Notes under the pieces: model-generated
The model's input: only the letters and a program-made list of their open reading frames with translations
The model's database searches: none
What the model was told of the DNA's origin: nothing
Shown here: positions 32,831-47,900 of the stretch, in pieces
Layout: each line of letters begins with the position of its first letter
Numbering within the stretch: the stretch's first letter is position 1
Translations under genes and position numbers: made by a program
Assembly (NCBI GenBank): GCA_964020085.1
Contig: CAXHUQ010000601.1
Coordinates: 1 to 64,000 of the forward strand
DNA length: 64,000 nucleotides
Reading direction: 5' to 3'
DNA from: Micromussa lordhowensis
Taxonomy: Eukaryota > Cnidaria > Anthozoa > Scleractinia > Lobophylliidae

Positions 32831-35800
32831 GGGGATGATGCGATTTGCGCCAGGGTGTTTTTGAAGCCCGTATAGTCGGCCTACTTTTTTGAGCATTTTC
32901 CCTTGGTCCCCCCTTGGCAAAATCTCAGAAAATGGCCGATTTAGGTCTCCTTGGCAAATTTGTCATAGCTCGGCTCTCCGGGCACTTATGGAGGCGCAGT
33001 TTGCAGCAAAATGTTCGTTTATGATTGCACTTCAAGTGCCTACAAATTAAGAGATGATGCGATTTACGCCAGGGTGTTTTTGAAGCCCGTATAGTCGGCC
33101 TACTTTTTTGAGCATTTTCCCTTGGTCCCCGCTTGGCAAAATCTCAGAAAATGGCCGATTTAGGTCTCCTTGGCAAATTTGTCATAGCTCGGTTCTCCGG
33201 GCACTTATGGAGGCGCAGTTTGCAGCAAAATGTTCGTCTATGATTCCACTTCAAGTGCATACTAATTAGGAGATGATGCGATTTGCGCCAGGGTGTTTTT
33301 GAAGCCCGTATAGTCGGCCTACTTTTTTGAGCATTTTCCCTTGGTCCCCCCTTGGCAAAATCTCAGAAAATGGCCGATTTAGGTCTCCTTGGCAAATTTG
33401 TCATAGCTCCGCTCTCCGGGCACTTATGGAGGCGCAGTTTGCAGCAAAATGTTCGTCTATGATTGCACTTCAAGTGCATACTAATTAGGGGATGATGCAA
33501 TTTGCGCCAGGGTGTTTTTGAAGCCCGTATAGTCGGCCTACTTTTTTGAGCATTTTCCCTTGGTCCCCCCTTGGCAAAATCTCAGAAAATGGCCGATTTA
33601 GGTCTCCTTGGCAAATTTGTCATAGCTCGGCTCTCCGGGCACTTATGGAGGCGCAGTTTGCAGCAAAATGTTCGTCTATGATTGCACTTCAAGTGCCTAC
33701 AAATTAAGAGATGATGCGATTTACGCCAGGGTGTTTTTGAAGCCCGTATAGTCGGCCTACTTTTTTGAGCATTTTCCCTTGGTCCCCGCTTGGCAAAATC
33801 TCAGAAAATGGCCGATTTAGGTCTCCTTGGCAAATTTGTCATAGCTCGGCTCTCCGGGCACTTATGGAGGCGCAGTTTGCAGCAAAATGTTCGTCTATGA
33901 TTCCACTTCAAGTGCATACTAATTAGGAGATGATGCGATTTGCGCCAGGGTGTTTTTGAAGCCCGTATAGTCGGCCTACTTTTTTGAGCATTTTCCCTTG
34001 GTCCCCCCTTGGCAAAATCTCAGAAAATGGCCGATTTAGGTCTCCTTGGCAAATTTGTCATAGCTCGGCTCTCCGGGCACTTATGGAGGCGCAGTTTGCA
34101 GCAAAATGTTCGTCTATGATTGCACTTCAAGTGCATACTAATTAGGGGATGATGCGATTTGCGCCAGGGTGTTTTTGAAGCCCGTATAGTCGGCCTACTT
34201 TTTTGAGCATTTTCCCTTGGTCCCCCCTTGGCAAAATCTCAGAAAATGGCCGATTTAGGTCTCCTTGGCAAATTTGTCATAGCTCGGCTCTCCGGGCACT
34301 TATGGAGGCGCAGTTTGCAGCAAAATGTTCGTCTATGATTGCACTTTAAGTGCATACTAATTAGGAGATGATGCGATTTGCGCCAGGGTGTTTTAGAAGC
34401 CCGTATAGTCGGCCTACTTTTTTGAGCATTTTCCCTTGGTCCCCCCTTGGCAAAATCTCAGAAAATGGCCGATTTAGGTCTCCTTGGCAAATTTGTCATA
34501 GCTCGGCTCTCCGGGCACTTATGGAGGCGCAGTTTGCAGCAAAATGTTCGTCTATAATTGCACTTCAAGGGCATACAAATTAGGAGATGATGCGATTTAC
34601 GCCAGGGTGTTTTTGAAGCCCGTATAGTCGGCCTACTTTTTTGAGCATTTTCCCTTGGTCCCCCCTTGGCAAAATCTCAGAAAATGGCCGATTTAGGTCT
34701 CCTTGGCAAATTTGTCATAGCTCGGCTCTCCGGGCACTTATGGAGGCGCAGTTTGCAGCAAAATGTTTGTCTATGATTGCACTTCAAGTGCATACTAATT
34801 AGGAGATGATGCGATTTGCGCCAGGTTGTTTTTGAAGCCCGTATAGTCGGCCTACTTTTTTGAGCATTTTCCCTTGGTCCCCCCTTGGCAAAATCTCAGA
34901 AAATGGCCGATTTAGGTCTCCTTGGCAAATTTGTCATAGCTCGGCTCTCCGGGCACTTATGGAGGCGCAGTTTGCAGCAAAATGTTCGTCTATGATTGCA
35001 CTTCAAGTGCATACTAATTAGGAGATGATGCAATTTGCGCCAGGGTGTTTTTCAAGCCCGTATAGTCGGCCTACTTTTTTGAGCATTTTCCCTTGGTCCC
35101 CCCTTGGCAAAATCTCAGAAAATGGCCGATTTAGGTCTCCTTGGCAAATTTGTCATAGCTCGGCTCTCCGGGCACTTATGGAGGCGCAGTTTGCAGCAAA
35201 ATGTTCGTCTATGATTGCACTTCAAGTGCATACTAATTAGGAGATGATGCAATTTGCGCCAGGGTGTTTTTGAAGCCCGTATAGTCGGCCTACTTTTTTG
35301 AGCATTTTCCCTTGGTTCCCCCTTGGCAAAATCTCAGAAAATGGCCGATTTAGGTCTCCTTGGCAAATTTGTCATAGCTCGGCTCTCCGGGCACGTATGG
35401 AGGCGCAGTTTGCAGCAAAATGTTCGTCTATGATTGCACTTCAAGTGCATACTAATTAGGAGATGATGCGATTTGCGCCAGGGTGTTTTTGAAGCCCGTA
35501 TAGTCGGCCTACTTTTTTGAGCATTTTCCCTTGGTCCCCCCTTGGCAAAATCTCAGAAAATGGCCGATTTAGGTCTCCTTGGCAAATTTGTCATAGCTCG
35601 GCTCTCCGGGCACTTATGGAGGCGCAGTTTGCAGCAAAATGTTCGTCTATGATTGCACTTCAAGTGCATACTAATTAGGGGATGATGCGATTTGCGCCAG
35701 GGTGTTTTTGAAGCCCGTATAGTCGGCCTACTTTTTTGAGCATTTTCCCTTGGTCCCCCCTTGGCAAAATCTCAGAAAATGGCCGATTTAGGTCTCCTTG

Positions 35801-36991
35801 GCAAATTTGTCATAGCTCGGCTCTCCGGGCACTTATGGAGGCGCAGTTTGCAGCAAAATGTTCGTCTATGATTGCACTTCAAGTGCCTACAAATTAAGAG
35901 ATGATGCGATTTACGCCAGGGTGTTTTTGAAGCCCGTATAGTCGGCCTACTTTTTTGAGCATTTTCCCTTGGTCCCCCCTTGGCAAAATCTCAGAAAATG
36001 GCCGATTTAGGTCTCCTTGGCAAATTTGTCATAGCTCGGCTCTCCGGGCACTTATGGAGGCGCAGTTTGCAGCAAAATGTTCGTCTATGATTCCACTTCA
36101 AGTGCATACTAATTAAGAGATGATGCGATTTGCGCCAGGGTGTTTTTGAAGCCCGTATAGTCGGCCTACTTTTTTGAGCATTTTCCCTTGGTCCCCCCTT
36201 GGCAAAATCTCAGAAAATGGCCGATTTAGGTCTCCTTGGCAAATTTGTCATAGCTCGGCTCTCCGGGCACTTATGGAGGCGCAGTTTGCAGCAAAATGTT
36301 CGTCTATGATTGCACTTCAAGTGCATACTAATTAGGGGATGATGCGATTTGCGCCAGGGTGTTTTTGAAGCCCGTATAGTCGGCCTACTTTTTTGAGCAT
36401 TTTCCCTTGGTCCCCCCTTGGCAAAATCTCAGAAAATGGCCGATTTAGGTCTTCTTGGCAAATTTGTCATAGCTCGGCTCTCCGGGCACTTATGGAGGCG
36501 CAGTTTGCAGCAAAATGTTCGTCTATGATTGCACTTCAAGTGCCTACAAATTAAGAGATGATGCGATTTACGCCAGGGTGTTTTTGAAGCCCGTATAGTC
36601 GGCCTACTTTTTTGAGCATTTTCCCTTGATCCCCGCTTGGCAAAATCTCAGAAAATGGCCGATTTAGGTCTCCTTGGCAAATTTGTCATAGCTCGGCTCT
36701 CCGGGCACTTATGGAGGCGCAGTTTGCAGCAAAATGTTCGTCTATGATTCCACTTCAAGTGCATACTAATTAGGAGATGATGCGATTTGCGCCAGGGTGT
36801 TTTTCAAGCCCGTATAGTCGGCCTACTTTTTTGAGCATTTTCCCTTGGTCCCCCCTTGGCAAAATCTCAGAAAATGGCCGATTTAGGTCTCCTTGGCAAA
36901 TTTGTCATAGCTCGGCTCTCCGGGCACTTATGGAGGCGCAGTTTGCAGCAAAATGTTCGTCTATGATTGCACTTCAAGTGCATACTAATTA
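32831..36991 (+). repeat. Trimeric (657-bp) higher-order blocks, paired at 13-monomer spacing
   Basis: GGGGATGATG marks positions 32831, 33488 and 34145, then 35678, 36335 and 36992, each 657 bp apart within a block. CCTACAAATTAAGAG (near 33039, 33696, 35886, 36543) and GATTCCACTTC (near 33244, 33901, 36091, 36748) keep the same phase. The two blocks are 2847 bp apart, exactly 13 monomers. Confidence 0.87.
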
Positions 36992-39900
36992 GGGGATGAT
37001 GCGATTTGCGCCAGGGTGTTTTTGAAGCCCGTATAGTCGGCCTACTTTTTTGAGCATTTTCCCTTGGTCCCCCCTTGGCAAAATCTCAGAAAATGGCCGA
37101 TTTAGGTCTCCTTGGCAAATTTGTCATAGCTCGGCTCTCCGGGCACTTATGGAGGCGCAGTTTGCAGCAAAATGTTCGTCTATGATTGCACTTCAAGTGC
37201 ATACTAATTAGGGGATGATGCGATTTGCGCCAGGGTGTTTTTGAAGCCCGTATAGTCGGCCTACTTTTTTGAGCATTTTCCCTTGGTCCCCCCTTGGCAA
37301 AATCTCAGAAAATGGCCGATTTAGGTCTCCTTGGCAAATTTGTCATAGCTCGGCTCTCCGGGCACTTATGGAGGCGCAGTTTGCAGCAAAATGTTCGTCT
37401 ATGATTGCACCTCAAGTGCATACTAATTAGGAGATGATGCGATTTTCGCCAGGGTGTTTTTGAAGCCCGTATAGTTGGCCTACTTTTTTGAGCATTTTCC
37501 CTTGGTCCCCCCTTGGCAAAATCTCAGAAAATGGCCGATTTAGGTCTCCTTGGCAAATTTGTCATAGCTCGGCTCTCCGGGCACTTATGGAGGCGCAGTT
37601 TGCAGCAAAATGTTCGTCTATGATTCCACTTCAAGTGCATACTAATTAGGAGATGATGCGATTTGCGCCAGGGTGTTTTTGAAGCCCGTATAGTCGGCCT
37701 ACTTTTTTGAGCATTTTCCCTTGGTCCCCCCTTGGCAAAATCTCAGAAAATGGCCGATTTACGTCTCCTTGGCAAATTTGTCATAGCTCGGCTCTCCGGG
37801 CACTTATGGAGGCGCAGTTTGCAGCAAAATGTTCGTCTATGATTGCACCTAAAGTGCATACTAATTAGGAGATGATGCGATTTTCGCCAGGGTGTTTTTG
37901 AAGCCCGTATAGTCGGCCTACTTTTTTGAGCATTTTCCCTTGGTCCCCCCTTGGCAAAATCTCAGAAAATGGCCGATTTAGGTCTCCTTGGCAAATTTGT
38001 CATAGCTCGGCTCTCCGGGCACTTATGGAGGCGCAGTTTGCAGCAAAATGTTCGTCTATGATTGCACTTCAAGTGCATACAAATTAGGAGATGATGCGAT
38101 TTACGCCAGGGTGTTTTTGAAGCCCGTATATTCGGCCTACTTTTTTGAGCATTTTCGCTTGGTCCCCCCTTGGCAAAATCTCAGAAAATGGCCGATTTAG
38201 GTCTCCTTGGCAAATTTGTCATAGCTCGGCTCTCCGGGCACTTATGGAGGCGCAGTTTGCAGCAAAATGTTCGTCTATGATTGCACTTCAAGTGCATACT
38301 AATTAGGAGATGATGCGATTTGCGCCAGGGTGTTTTTGAAGCCCGTATAGTCGGCCTACTTTTTTGAGCATTTTCCCTTGGTCCCCCCTTGGCAAAATCT
38401 CAGAAAATGGCCGATTTAGGTCTCCTTGGCAAATTTGTCATAGCTCGGCTCTCCGGGCACTTATGGAGGCGCAGTTTGCAGCAAAATGTTTGTCTATGAT
38501 TGCACTTTAAGTGCATACTAATTAGGAGATGATGCGATTTGCGCCAGGGTGTTTTAGAAGCCCGTATAGTCGGCCTACTTTTTTGAGCATTTTCCCTTGG
38601 TCCCCCCTTGGCAAAATCTCAGAAAATGGCCGATTTAGGTCTCCTTGGCAAATTTGTCATAGCTCGGCTCTCCCGGCACTTATGGAGGCGCAGTTTGCAG
38701 CAAAATGTTCGTCTATAATTGCACTTCAAGTGCATACAAATTAGGAGATGATGCGATTTACGCCAGGGTGTTTTTGAAGCCCGTATAGTCGGCCTACTTT
38801 TTTGAGCATTTTCCCTTGGTCCCCCCTTGGCAAAATCTCAGAAAATGGCCGATTTAGGTCTCCTTGGCATATTTGTCATAGCTCGGCTCTCCGGGCACTT
38901 ATGGAGGCGCAGTTTGCAGCAAAATGTTCGTCTATGATTGCACTTCAAGTGCATACTAATTAGGAGATGATGCGATTTGCGCCCGGGTGTTTTTGAAGCC
39001 CGTATAGTCGGCCTACTTTTTTGAGCATTTTCCCTTGGTCCCCCCTTGGCAAAATCTCAGAAAATGGCCGATTTAGGTCTCCTTGGAAAATTTGTCATAA
39101 CTCGGCTCTCCGGGCACTTATGGAGGCGCAGTTTGCAGCAAAATGTTCGTCTATGATTGCACTTCAAGTGCATACTAATTAGGAGATGATGCGATTTACG
39201 CCAGGGTGTTTTTCAAGCCCGTATAGTCGGCCTACTTTTTTGAGCATTTTCCCTTGGTCCCCCCTTGGCAAAATCTCAGAAAATGGCCGATTTAGGTCTC
39301 CTTGGCAAATTTGTCATAGCTCGGCTCTCCGGGCACTTATGGAGGCGCAGTTTGCAGCAAAATGTTCGTCTATGATTGCACTTCAAGTGCATACTAATTA
39401 GGAGATGATGCGATTTGCGCCAGGGTGTTTTTGAAGCCCGTATAGTCGGCCTACTTTTTTGAGCATTTTCCCTTGGTCCCCCCTTGGCAAAATCTCAGAA
39501 AATGGCCGATTTAGGTCTCCTTGGAAAATTTGTCATAACTCGGCTCTCCGGGCACTTATGGAGGCGCAGTTTGCAGCAAAATGTTCGTCTATCATTGCAC
39601 TTCAAGTGCATACAAATTAGGAGATGATGCGATTTACGCCAGGGTGTTTTTGAAGCCCGTATAGTCGGCCTACTTTTTTGAGCATTTTCCCTTGGTCCCC
39701 CCATGGCAAAATCTCAGAAAATGGCCGATTTAGGTCTCCTTGGCAAATTTGTCATAGCTCGGCTCTCCGGGCACTTATGGAGGCGCAGTTTGCAGCAAAA
39801 TGTTCGTCTATGATTGCACTTCAAGTGCATACAAATTAGGAGATGATGCGATTTGCGCCAGGGTGTTTTTTAAGCCCGTATAGTCGGCCTACTTTTTTGA

Positions 39901-41992
39901 GCATTTTCCCTTGGTCCCCCCTTGGCAAAATCTCAGAAAATGGCCGATTTAGGTCTCCTTGGCAAATTTGTCATAGCTCGGCTCTCCGGGTACTTATGGA
40001 GGCGCAGTTTGCAGCAAAATGTTCGTCTATGACTGCACTTTAAGTGCATACTAATTAGGAGATGATGCGATTTGCGCCAGGGTGTTTTAGAAGCCCGTAT
40101 AGTCGGCCTACTTTTTTGAGCATTTTCCCTTGGTCCCCCCTTGGCAAAATCTCAGAAAATGGCCGATTTAGGTCTCCTTGGAAAATTTGTCATAACTCGG
40201 CTCTCCGGGCACTTATGGAGGCGCAGTTTGCAGCAAAATGTTTGTCTATAATTGCACTTCAAGTGCATACTCATTAGGAGATGATGCGATTTGCGCCAGG
40301 GTGTTTTTGAAGCCCGTATAGTCGGCCTACTTTTTTGAGCATTTTCCCTTGGTCCCCCCTTGGCAAAATCTCAGAAAATGGCCGATTTAGGTCTCCTTGG
40401 CAAATTGGTCATAGCTCGGCTCTCCGGGCACTTATGGAGGCGCAGTTTGCAGCAAAATGTTTGTTTATGATTGCACTTTAAGTGCATACTAATTAAGAGA
40501 TGATGCGATTTGCGCCAGGGTGTTTTTGAAGCCCGTATAGTCGGCCTACGTTTTTGAGCATTTTCCCTTGGTCCCCCCTTGGCAAAATCTCAGAAAATGG
40601 CCGATTTAGGTCTCCTTGGCAAATTTGTCATAGCTCGGCTCTCCGGGCACTTATGGAAGCCCAGTTTGCAGCAAAATGTTCGTCTATGATTGCACTTCAA
40701 GTGCATACTAATTAGGAGATGATGCGATTTGCGCCAGGGTGTTTTTGAAGCCCGTATAGTCGGCCTACTTTTTTGAGCATTTTCCCTTGGTCCCCCCTTG
40801 GCAAAATCTCAGAAAATGGCCGATTTAGGTCTCCTTGGCAAATTTGTCATAGCTCGGCTCTCCGGGCACTTATGGAGGCGCAGTTTGCAGCAAAATGTTT
40901 GTCTATGATTGCACTTCAAGTGCATACTCATTAGGAGATGATGCGATTTGCGCCAGGGTGTTTTTGAAGCCCGTATAGTCGGCCTACTTTTTTGAGCATT
41001 TTCCCTTGGTCCCCCCTTGGCAAAATCTCAGAAAATGGCCGATTCAGGTCTCCTTGGCAAATTTGTCATAGCTCGGCTCTCCGGGCACTTATGGAGGCGC
41101 AGTTTGCAGCAAAATGTTCGTCTATGATTGCACTTCAAGTGCATACTAATTAGGAGATGATGCGATTTGCGCCAGGGTGTCTTTGAAGCCCGTATAGTCG
41201 GCCTACTTTTTTGAGCATTTTCCCTTGGTCCCCCCTTGGCAAAATCTCAGAAAATGGCCGATTTAGGTCTCCTTGGCAAATTTGTCATAGCTCGGCTCTC
41301 CGGGCACTTATGGATGCGCAGTTTGCAGCAAAATGTTCGTCTATGATTGCACTTCAAGTGCATACTAATTTAGAGATGATGCGATTTGCGCCAGGGTGTT
41401 TTTTAAGCCCGTATAGTCGGCCTACTTTTTTGAGCATTTTCCCTTGGTCCCCCCTTGGCAAAATCTCAGAAAATGGCCGATTTAGGTCTCCTTGGCAAAT
41501 TTGTCATAGCTCGGCTCTCCGGGCACTTATGGAGGCGCAGTTTGCAGCAAAATGTTTGTCTATGATTGCACTTCAAGTGCATACTAATTAGGAGATGATG
41601 CGATTTGCGCCAGGGTGTTTTTGAAGCCCGTATAGTCGGCCTACTTTTTTGAGCATTTTCCCTTGGTCCCCCCTTGGAAAAATCTCAGAAAATGGCCGAT
41701 TTAGGTCTCCTTGGCAAATTTGTCATAGCTCGGCTCTCCGGGCACTTATGGAGGCGCAGTTTGCAGCAAAATGTTCGTTTATGATTGCACTTTAAGTGCA
41801 TACTAAGTAAGAGAAGATGCGATTTGCGCCAGGGTGTTTTTGAAGCCCGTATAGTCGGCCTACTTTTTTGAGCATTTTCCCTTGGTCCCCCCTTGGTAAA
41901 ATCTCAGAAAATGGCCGATTTAGGTCTCCTTGGCAAATTTGTCATAGCTCGGCTCTCCGGGCACTTATGGAGGCGCAGTTTGCAGCAAAATG

Positions 41993-44900
41993 TTCCTCTA
42001 TGATTGCACTTTAAGACCATAGTAATTAGGAGATGATGCGATTTGCGCCAGGGTGTTTTTGAAGCCCGTATAGTCGGCCTACTTTTTTGAGCATTTTCCC
42101 TTGGTCCCTCCTTGGCAAAATCTCAGAAAATGGCCGATTTAGGTCTCCTTGGCAAATTTGTCATAGCTCGGCTCTCCGGGCACTTATGGAGGCGCAGTTT
42201 GCAGGAAAATGTTCGTCTATGATTGCACTTTAAGAGCATACTAATTAGGAGATGATGCGATTTGCGCCAGGGTGTTTTTGAAGCCCGTATAGTCCGCCTA
42301 CTTTTTTGAGCATTTTCCCTTGGTCCCCCCTTGGCAAAATCTCAGAAAATGGCCGATTTAGGTCTCCTTGGCAAATTTGTCATAGCTCGGCTCTCCGGGC
42401 ACTTATGGAGGCGCAGTTTGCAGCAAAATGTTCGTCTTTGATTGCACTTCAAGTGCATACTAATTAGGAGATGATGCGATTTGCGCCAAAGTGTTTTTGA
42501 AGCCCGTATAGTCGGCCTACTTTTTTGAGCATTTTCCCTTGGTCCCCCCTTGGCAAAATCTCAGAAAATGGCCGATTTAGGTCTCCTTGGCAAATTTGTC
42601 ATAGCTCGGCTCTCCGGGCACTTATGGAGGCGCAGTTTGCAGCAAAATGTTTGTCTATGATTGCACTTCAAGTGCATACTAATTAGGAGATGATGCGATT
42701 TGCGCCAGGGTGTTTTTGAAGCCCGTATAGTCGGCCTACTTTTTTGAGCATTTTCCCTTGGTCCCCCCTTGGCAAAATCTCAGAAAATGGCCGATTTAGG
42801 TCTCCTTGGCAAATTTGTCATAGCTCGGCTCTCCGGGCACTTATGGAGGCGCAGTTTGCAGCAAAATGTTCGTCTATGATTGCACTTCAAGTGCATACTA
42901 ATTAGGAGATGATGCGATTTGCGCCAGGGTGTTTTTGAAGCCCGTATAGTCGGCCTACTTTTTTGAGCATTTTCCCTTGGTCCCCCCTTGTCAAAATCTC
43001 AGAAAATGGCCGATTTAGGTCTCCTTGGCAAATTTGTCATAGCTCGGCTCTCCGGGCACTTATGGAGGCGCAGTTTGCAGCAAAATGTTCGTCTTTGATT
43101 GCACTTCAAGTGCATACTAATTAGGAGATGATGCGATTTGCGCCAAAGTGTTTTTGAAGCCCGTATAGTCGGCCTACTTTTTTGAGCATTTTCCCTTGGT
43201 CCCCCCTTGGCAAAATCTCAGAAAATGGCCGATTTAGGTCTCCTTGGCAAATTTGTCATAGCTCGGCTCTCCGGGCACTTATGGAGGCGCAGTTTGCAGC
43301 AAAATGTTTGTCTATGATTGCACTTCAAGTGCATACTAATTAGGAGATGATGCGATTTGCGCCAGGGTGTTTTTGAAGCCCGTATAGTCGGCCTACTTTT
43401 TTGAGCATTTTCCCTTGGTCCCCCCTTGGCAAAATCTCAGAAAATGGCCGATTTAGGTCTCCTTGGCAAATTTATCATAGCTCGGCTCTCCGGGCACTTA
43501 TGGAGGCGCAGTTTGCAGCAAAATGTTCGTCTATGATTGCACTTCAAGTGCATACTAATTAGGAGATGATGCGATTTGCGCCAGGGTGTTTTTGAAGCCC
43601 GTATAGGCGGCCTACTTTTTTGAGCATTTTCCCTTGGTCCCCCCTTGGCAAAATCTCAGAAAATGGCCGATTTAGGTCTCCTTGGCAAATTTGTCATAGC
43701 TCGGCTCTCCGGGCACTTATGGAGGCGCAGTTTGCAGCAAAATGTTCGTCTATAATTGCACTTTAAGTGCATACTAATTAGGAGATGATGCGATTTGCGC
43801 CAGGGTGTTTTTGAAGCCCGTATATTCGGCCTACTCTTTTGAGCATTTTCCCTTGGTCCCCCCTTGGCAAAATCTCAGAAAATGGCCGATTTAGGTCTCC
43901 TTGGAAAATTTGTCATAGCTCGGCTCTTCGGGCACTTATGGAGGCGCAGTTTGCAGGAAAATGTTCGTCTATAATTGCACTTTAAGTGCATACTAATTAG
44001 GAGATGATGCGATTTGCGCCAGGGTGTTTTTGAAGCCCGTATATTCGGCCTACTTTTTTGAGCATTTTCCCTTGGTCCCCCCTTGGCAAAATCTCAGAAA
44101 ATGGCCGATTTAGGTCTCCTTGGCAAATTTGTCATAGCTCGGCTCTCCGGGCACTTATGGAGGCGCAGTTTGCAGCAAAATGTTCGTCTATGATTGCACT
44201 TCAAGTGCATACTAATTAGGAGATGATGCGATTTACGCCAGGGTGTTTTTGAAGCCCGTATAGTCGGCCTACTTTTTTGAGCATTTTCCCTTGGTCCCCC
44301 CTTGGCAAAATCTCAGAAAATGGCCGATTTAGGTCTCCTTGGCAAATTTGTCATAGCTCGGCTCTCCGGGCACTTATGGAGGCGCAGTTTGCAGCAAAAT
44401 GTTCGTCTATGATTGCACTTCAAGTGCATACTAATTAGGAGATGATGCGATTTACGCCAGGGTGTTTTTGAAGCCCGTATAATCGGCCTACTTTTTTGAG
44501 CATTTTCCCTTGGTCCCCCCTTGGCAAAATCTCAGAAAATGGCCGATTTAGGTCTCCTTGGCAAATTTGTCATAGCTCGGCTCTCCGGGCACTTATGGAG
44601 GCGCAGTTTGCAGCAAAATGTTCGTCTATGATTGCACTTCAAGTGCATACTAATTAGGAGATGATGCGATTTGCGCCAGGGTGTTTTTGAAGCCCGTATA
44701 GTCGGCCTACTTTTTTGAGCATTTTCCCTTGGTCCCCCCTTGGCAAAATCTCAGAAAATGGCCGATTTAGGTCTCCTTGGCAAATTTGTCATAGCTCGGC
44801 TCTCCGGGCACTTATAGAGGCGCAGTTTGCAGCAAAATGTTCCTCTATGATTGCACTTTAAGACCATAGTAATTAGGAGATGATGCGATTTGCGCCAGGG

Positions 44901-47900
44901 TGTTTTTGAAGCCCGTATAGTCGGCCTACTTTTTTGAGCATTTTCCCTTGGTCCCCCCTTGGCAAAATCTCAGAAAATGGCCGATTTAGGTCTCCTTGGC
45001 AAATTTGTCATAGCTCGGCTCTCCGGGCACTTATGGAGGCGCAGTTTGCAGCAAAATGTTCCTCTATGATTGCACTTTAAGACCATAGTAATTAGGAGAT
45101 GATGCGATTTGCGCCAGGGTGTTTTTGAAGCCCGTATAGTCGGCCTACTTTTTTGAGCATTTTCCCTTGGTCCCCCCTTGGCAAAATCTCAGAAAATGGC
45201 CGATTTAGGTCTCCTTGGCAAATTTGTCATAGCTCGGCTCTCCGGGCACTTATGGAGGCGCAGTTTGCAGCAAAATGTTTGTCTATGATTGCACTTCAAG
45301 TGCATACTAATTAGGAGATGATGCGATTTGCGCCAGGGTGTTTTTGAAGCCCGTATAGTCGGCCTACTTTTTTAAGCATTTTCCCTTGGTCCCCCCTTGG
45401 CAAAATCTCAGAAAATGGCCGATTTAGGTCTCCTTGGCAAATTTGTCATAGCTCGGCTCTCCGGGCACTTATGGAGGCGCAGTTTGCAGCAAAATGTTCG
45501 TCTATGATTGCACTTCAAGTGCATACTAATTAGGAGATGATGCGATTTGCGCCAGGGTGTTTTTGAAGCCCGTATAGGCGGCCTACTTTTTTGAGCATTT
45601 TCCCTTGGTCCCCCCTTGGCAAAATCTCAGAAAATGGCCGATTTAGGTCTCCTTGGCAAATTTGTCATAGCTCGGCTCTCCGGGCACTTATGGAGGCGCA
45701 GTTTGCAGCAAAATGTTCCTCTATGATTGCACTTTAAGACCATAGTAATTAGGAGATGATGCGATTTGCGCCAGGGTGTTTTTGAAGCCCGTATAGTCGG
45801 CCTACTTTTTTGAGCATTTTCCCTTGGTCCCCCCTTGGCAAAATCTCAGAAAATGGCCGATTTAGGTCTCCTTGGCAAATTTGTCATAGCTCGGCTCTCC
45901 GGGCACTTATGGAGGCGCAGTTTGCAGCAAAATGTTTGTCTATGATTGCACTTCAAGTGCATACTAATTAGGAGATGATGCGATTTGCGCCAGGGTGTTT
46001 TTGAAGCCCGTATAGTCGGCCTACTTTTTTGAGCATTTTCCCTTGGTCCCCCCTTGGCAAAATCTCAGAAAATGGCCGATTTAGGTCTCCTTGGCAAATT
46101 TGTCATAGCTCGGCTCTCCGGGCACTTATGGAGGCGCAGTTTGCAGCAAAATGTTCGTCTATGATTGCACTTCAAGTGCATACTAATTAGGAGATGATGC
46201 GATTTGCGCCAGGGTGTTTTTGAAGCCCGTATAGTCGGCCTACTTTTTTGAGCATTTTCCCTTGGTCCCCCCTTGGCAAAATCTCAGAAAATGGCCGATT
46301 TAGGTCTCCTTGGCAAATTTGTCATAGCTCGGCTCTCCGGGCACTTATGGAGGCGCAGTTTGCAGCAAAATGTTCGTCTATAATTGCATTTTAAGTGCAT
46401 ACTAATTAGGAGATGATGCGATTTGCGCCAGGCTGTTTTTGAAGCCCGTATAGTCGGCCTACTCTTTTGAGCATTTTCCCTTGGTCCCCCCTTGGCAAAA
46501 TCTCAGAAAATGGCCGATTTAGGTCTCCTTGGCAAATTTGTCATAGCTCGGCTCTTCGGGCACTTATGGAGGCGCAGTTTGCAGGAAAATGTTCGTCTAT
46601 AATTGCACTTTAAGTGCATACTAATTAAGAGATGATGCGATTTGCGCCAGGGTGTTTTTGAAGCCCGTATAGTCGGCCTACTTTTTTGAGCATTTTCCCT
46701 TGGTCCCCCCTTGGCAAAATCTCAGAAAATGGCCGATTTAGGTCTCCTTGGCAAATTTGTCATAGCTCGGCTCTCCGGGCACTTATGGAGGCGCAGTTTG
46801 CAGCAAAATGTTCGTCTATGATTGCACTTCAAGTGCATACTAATTAGGAGATGATGCGATTTACGCCAGGGTGTTTTTGAAGCCCGTATAGTCGGCCTAC
46901 TTTTTTGAGCATTTTCCCTTGGTCCCCCCTTGGCAAAATCTCAGAAAATGGCCGATTTAGGTCTCCTTGGCAAATTTGTCATAGCTCGGCTCTCCGGGCA
47001 CTTATGGAGGCGCAGTTTGCAGCAAAATGTTCGTCTATGATTGCACTTCAAGTGCATACTAATTAGGAGATGATGCGATTTACGCCAGGGTGTTTTTGAA
47101 GCCCGTATAGTCGGCCTACTTTTTTGAGCATTTTCCCTTGGTCCCCCCTTGGCAAAATCTCAGAAAATGGCCGATTTAGGTCTCCTTGGCAAATTTGTCA
47201 TAGCTCGGCTCTCCGGGCACTTATGGAGGCGCAGTTTGCAGCAAAATGTTCGTCTATGATTGCACTTCAAGTGCATACTAATTAGGAGATGATGCGATTT
47301 ACGCCAGGGTGTTTTAGAAGCCCGTATAGTCGGCCTACTTTTTTGAGCATTTTCCCTTGGTCCCCCCTTGGCAAAATCTCAGAAAATGGCCGATTTAGGT
47401 CTCCTTGGCAAATTTGTCATAGCTCGGCTCTCCGGGCACTTATGGAGGCGCAGTTTGCAGCAAAATGTTCGTCTATGATTGCACTTCAAGTGCATACTAA
47501 TTAGGAGATGATGCAATTTGCGCCAGGGTGTTTTTGAAGCCCGTATAGTCGGCCTACTTTTTTGAGCATTTTCCCTTGGTCCCCCCTTGGCAAAATCTCA
47601 GAAAATGGCCGATTTAGGTCTCCTTGGCAAATTTGTCATAGCTCGGCTCTCCGGGCACTTATGGAGGCGCAGTTTGCAGCAAAATGTTCCTCTATGATTG
47701 CACTTTAAGACCATAGTAATTAGGAGATGATGCGATTTGCGCCAGGGTGTTTTTGAAGCCCGTATAGTCGGCCTACTTTTTTGAGCATTTTCCCTTGGTC
47801 CCTCCTTGGCAAAATCTCAGAAAATGGCCGATTTAGGTCTCCTTGGCAAATTTGTCATAGCTCGGCTCTCCGGGCACTTATGGAGGCGCAGTTTGCAGGA

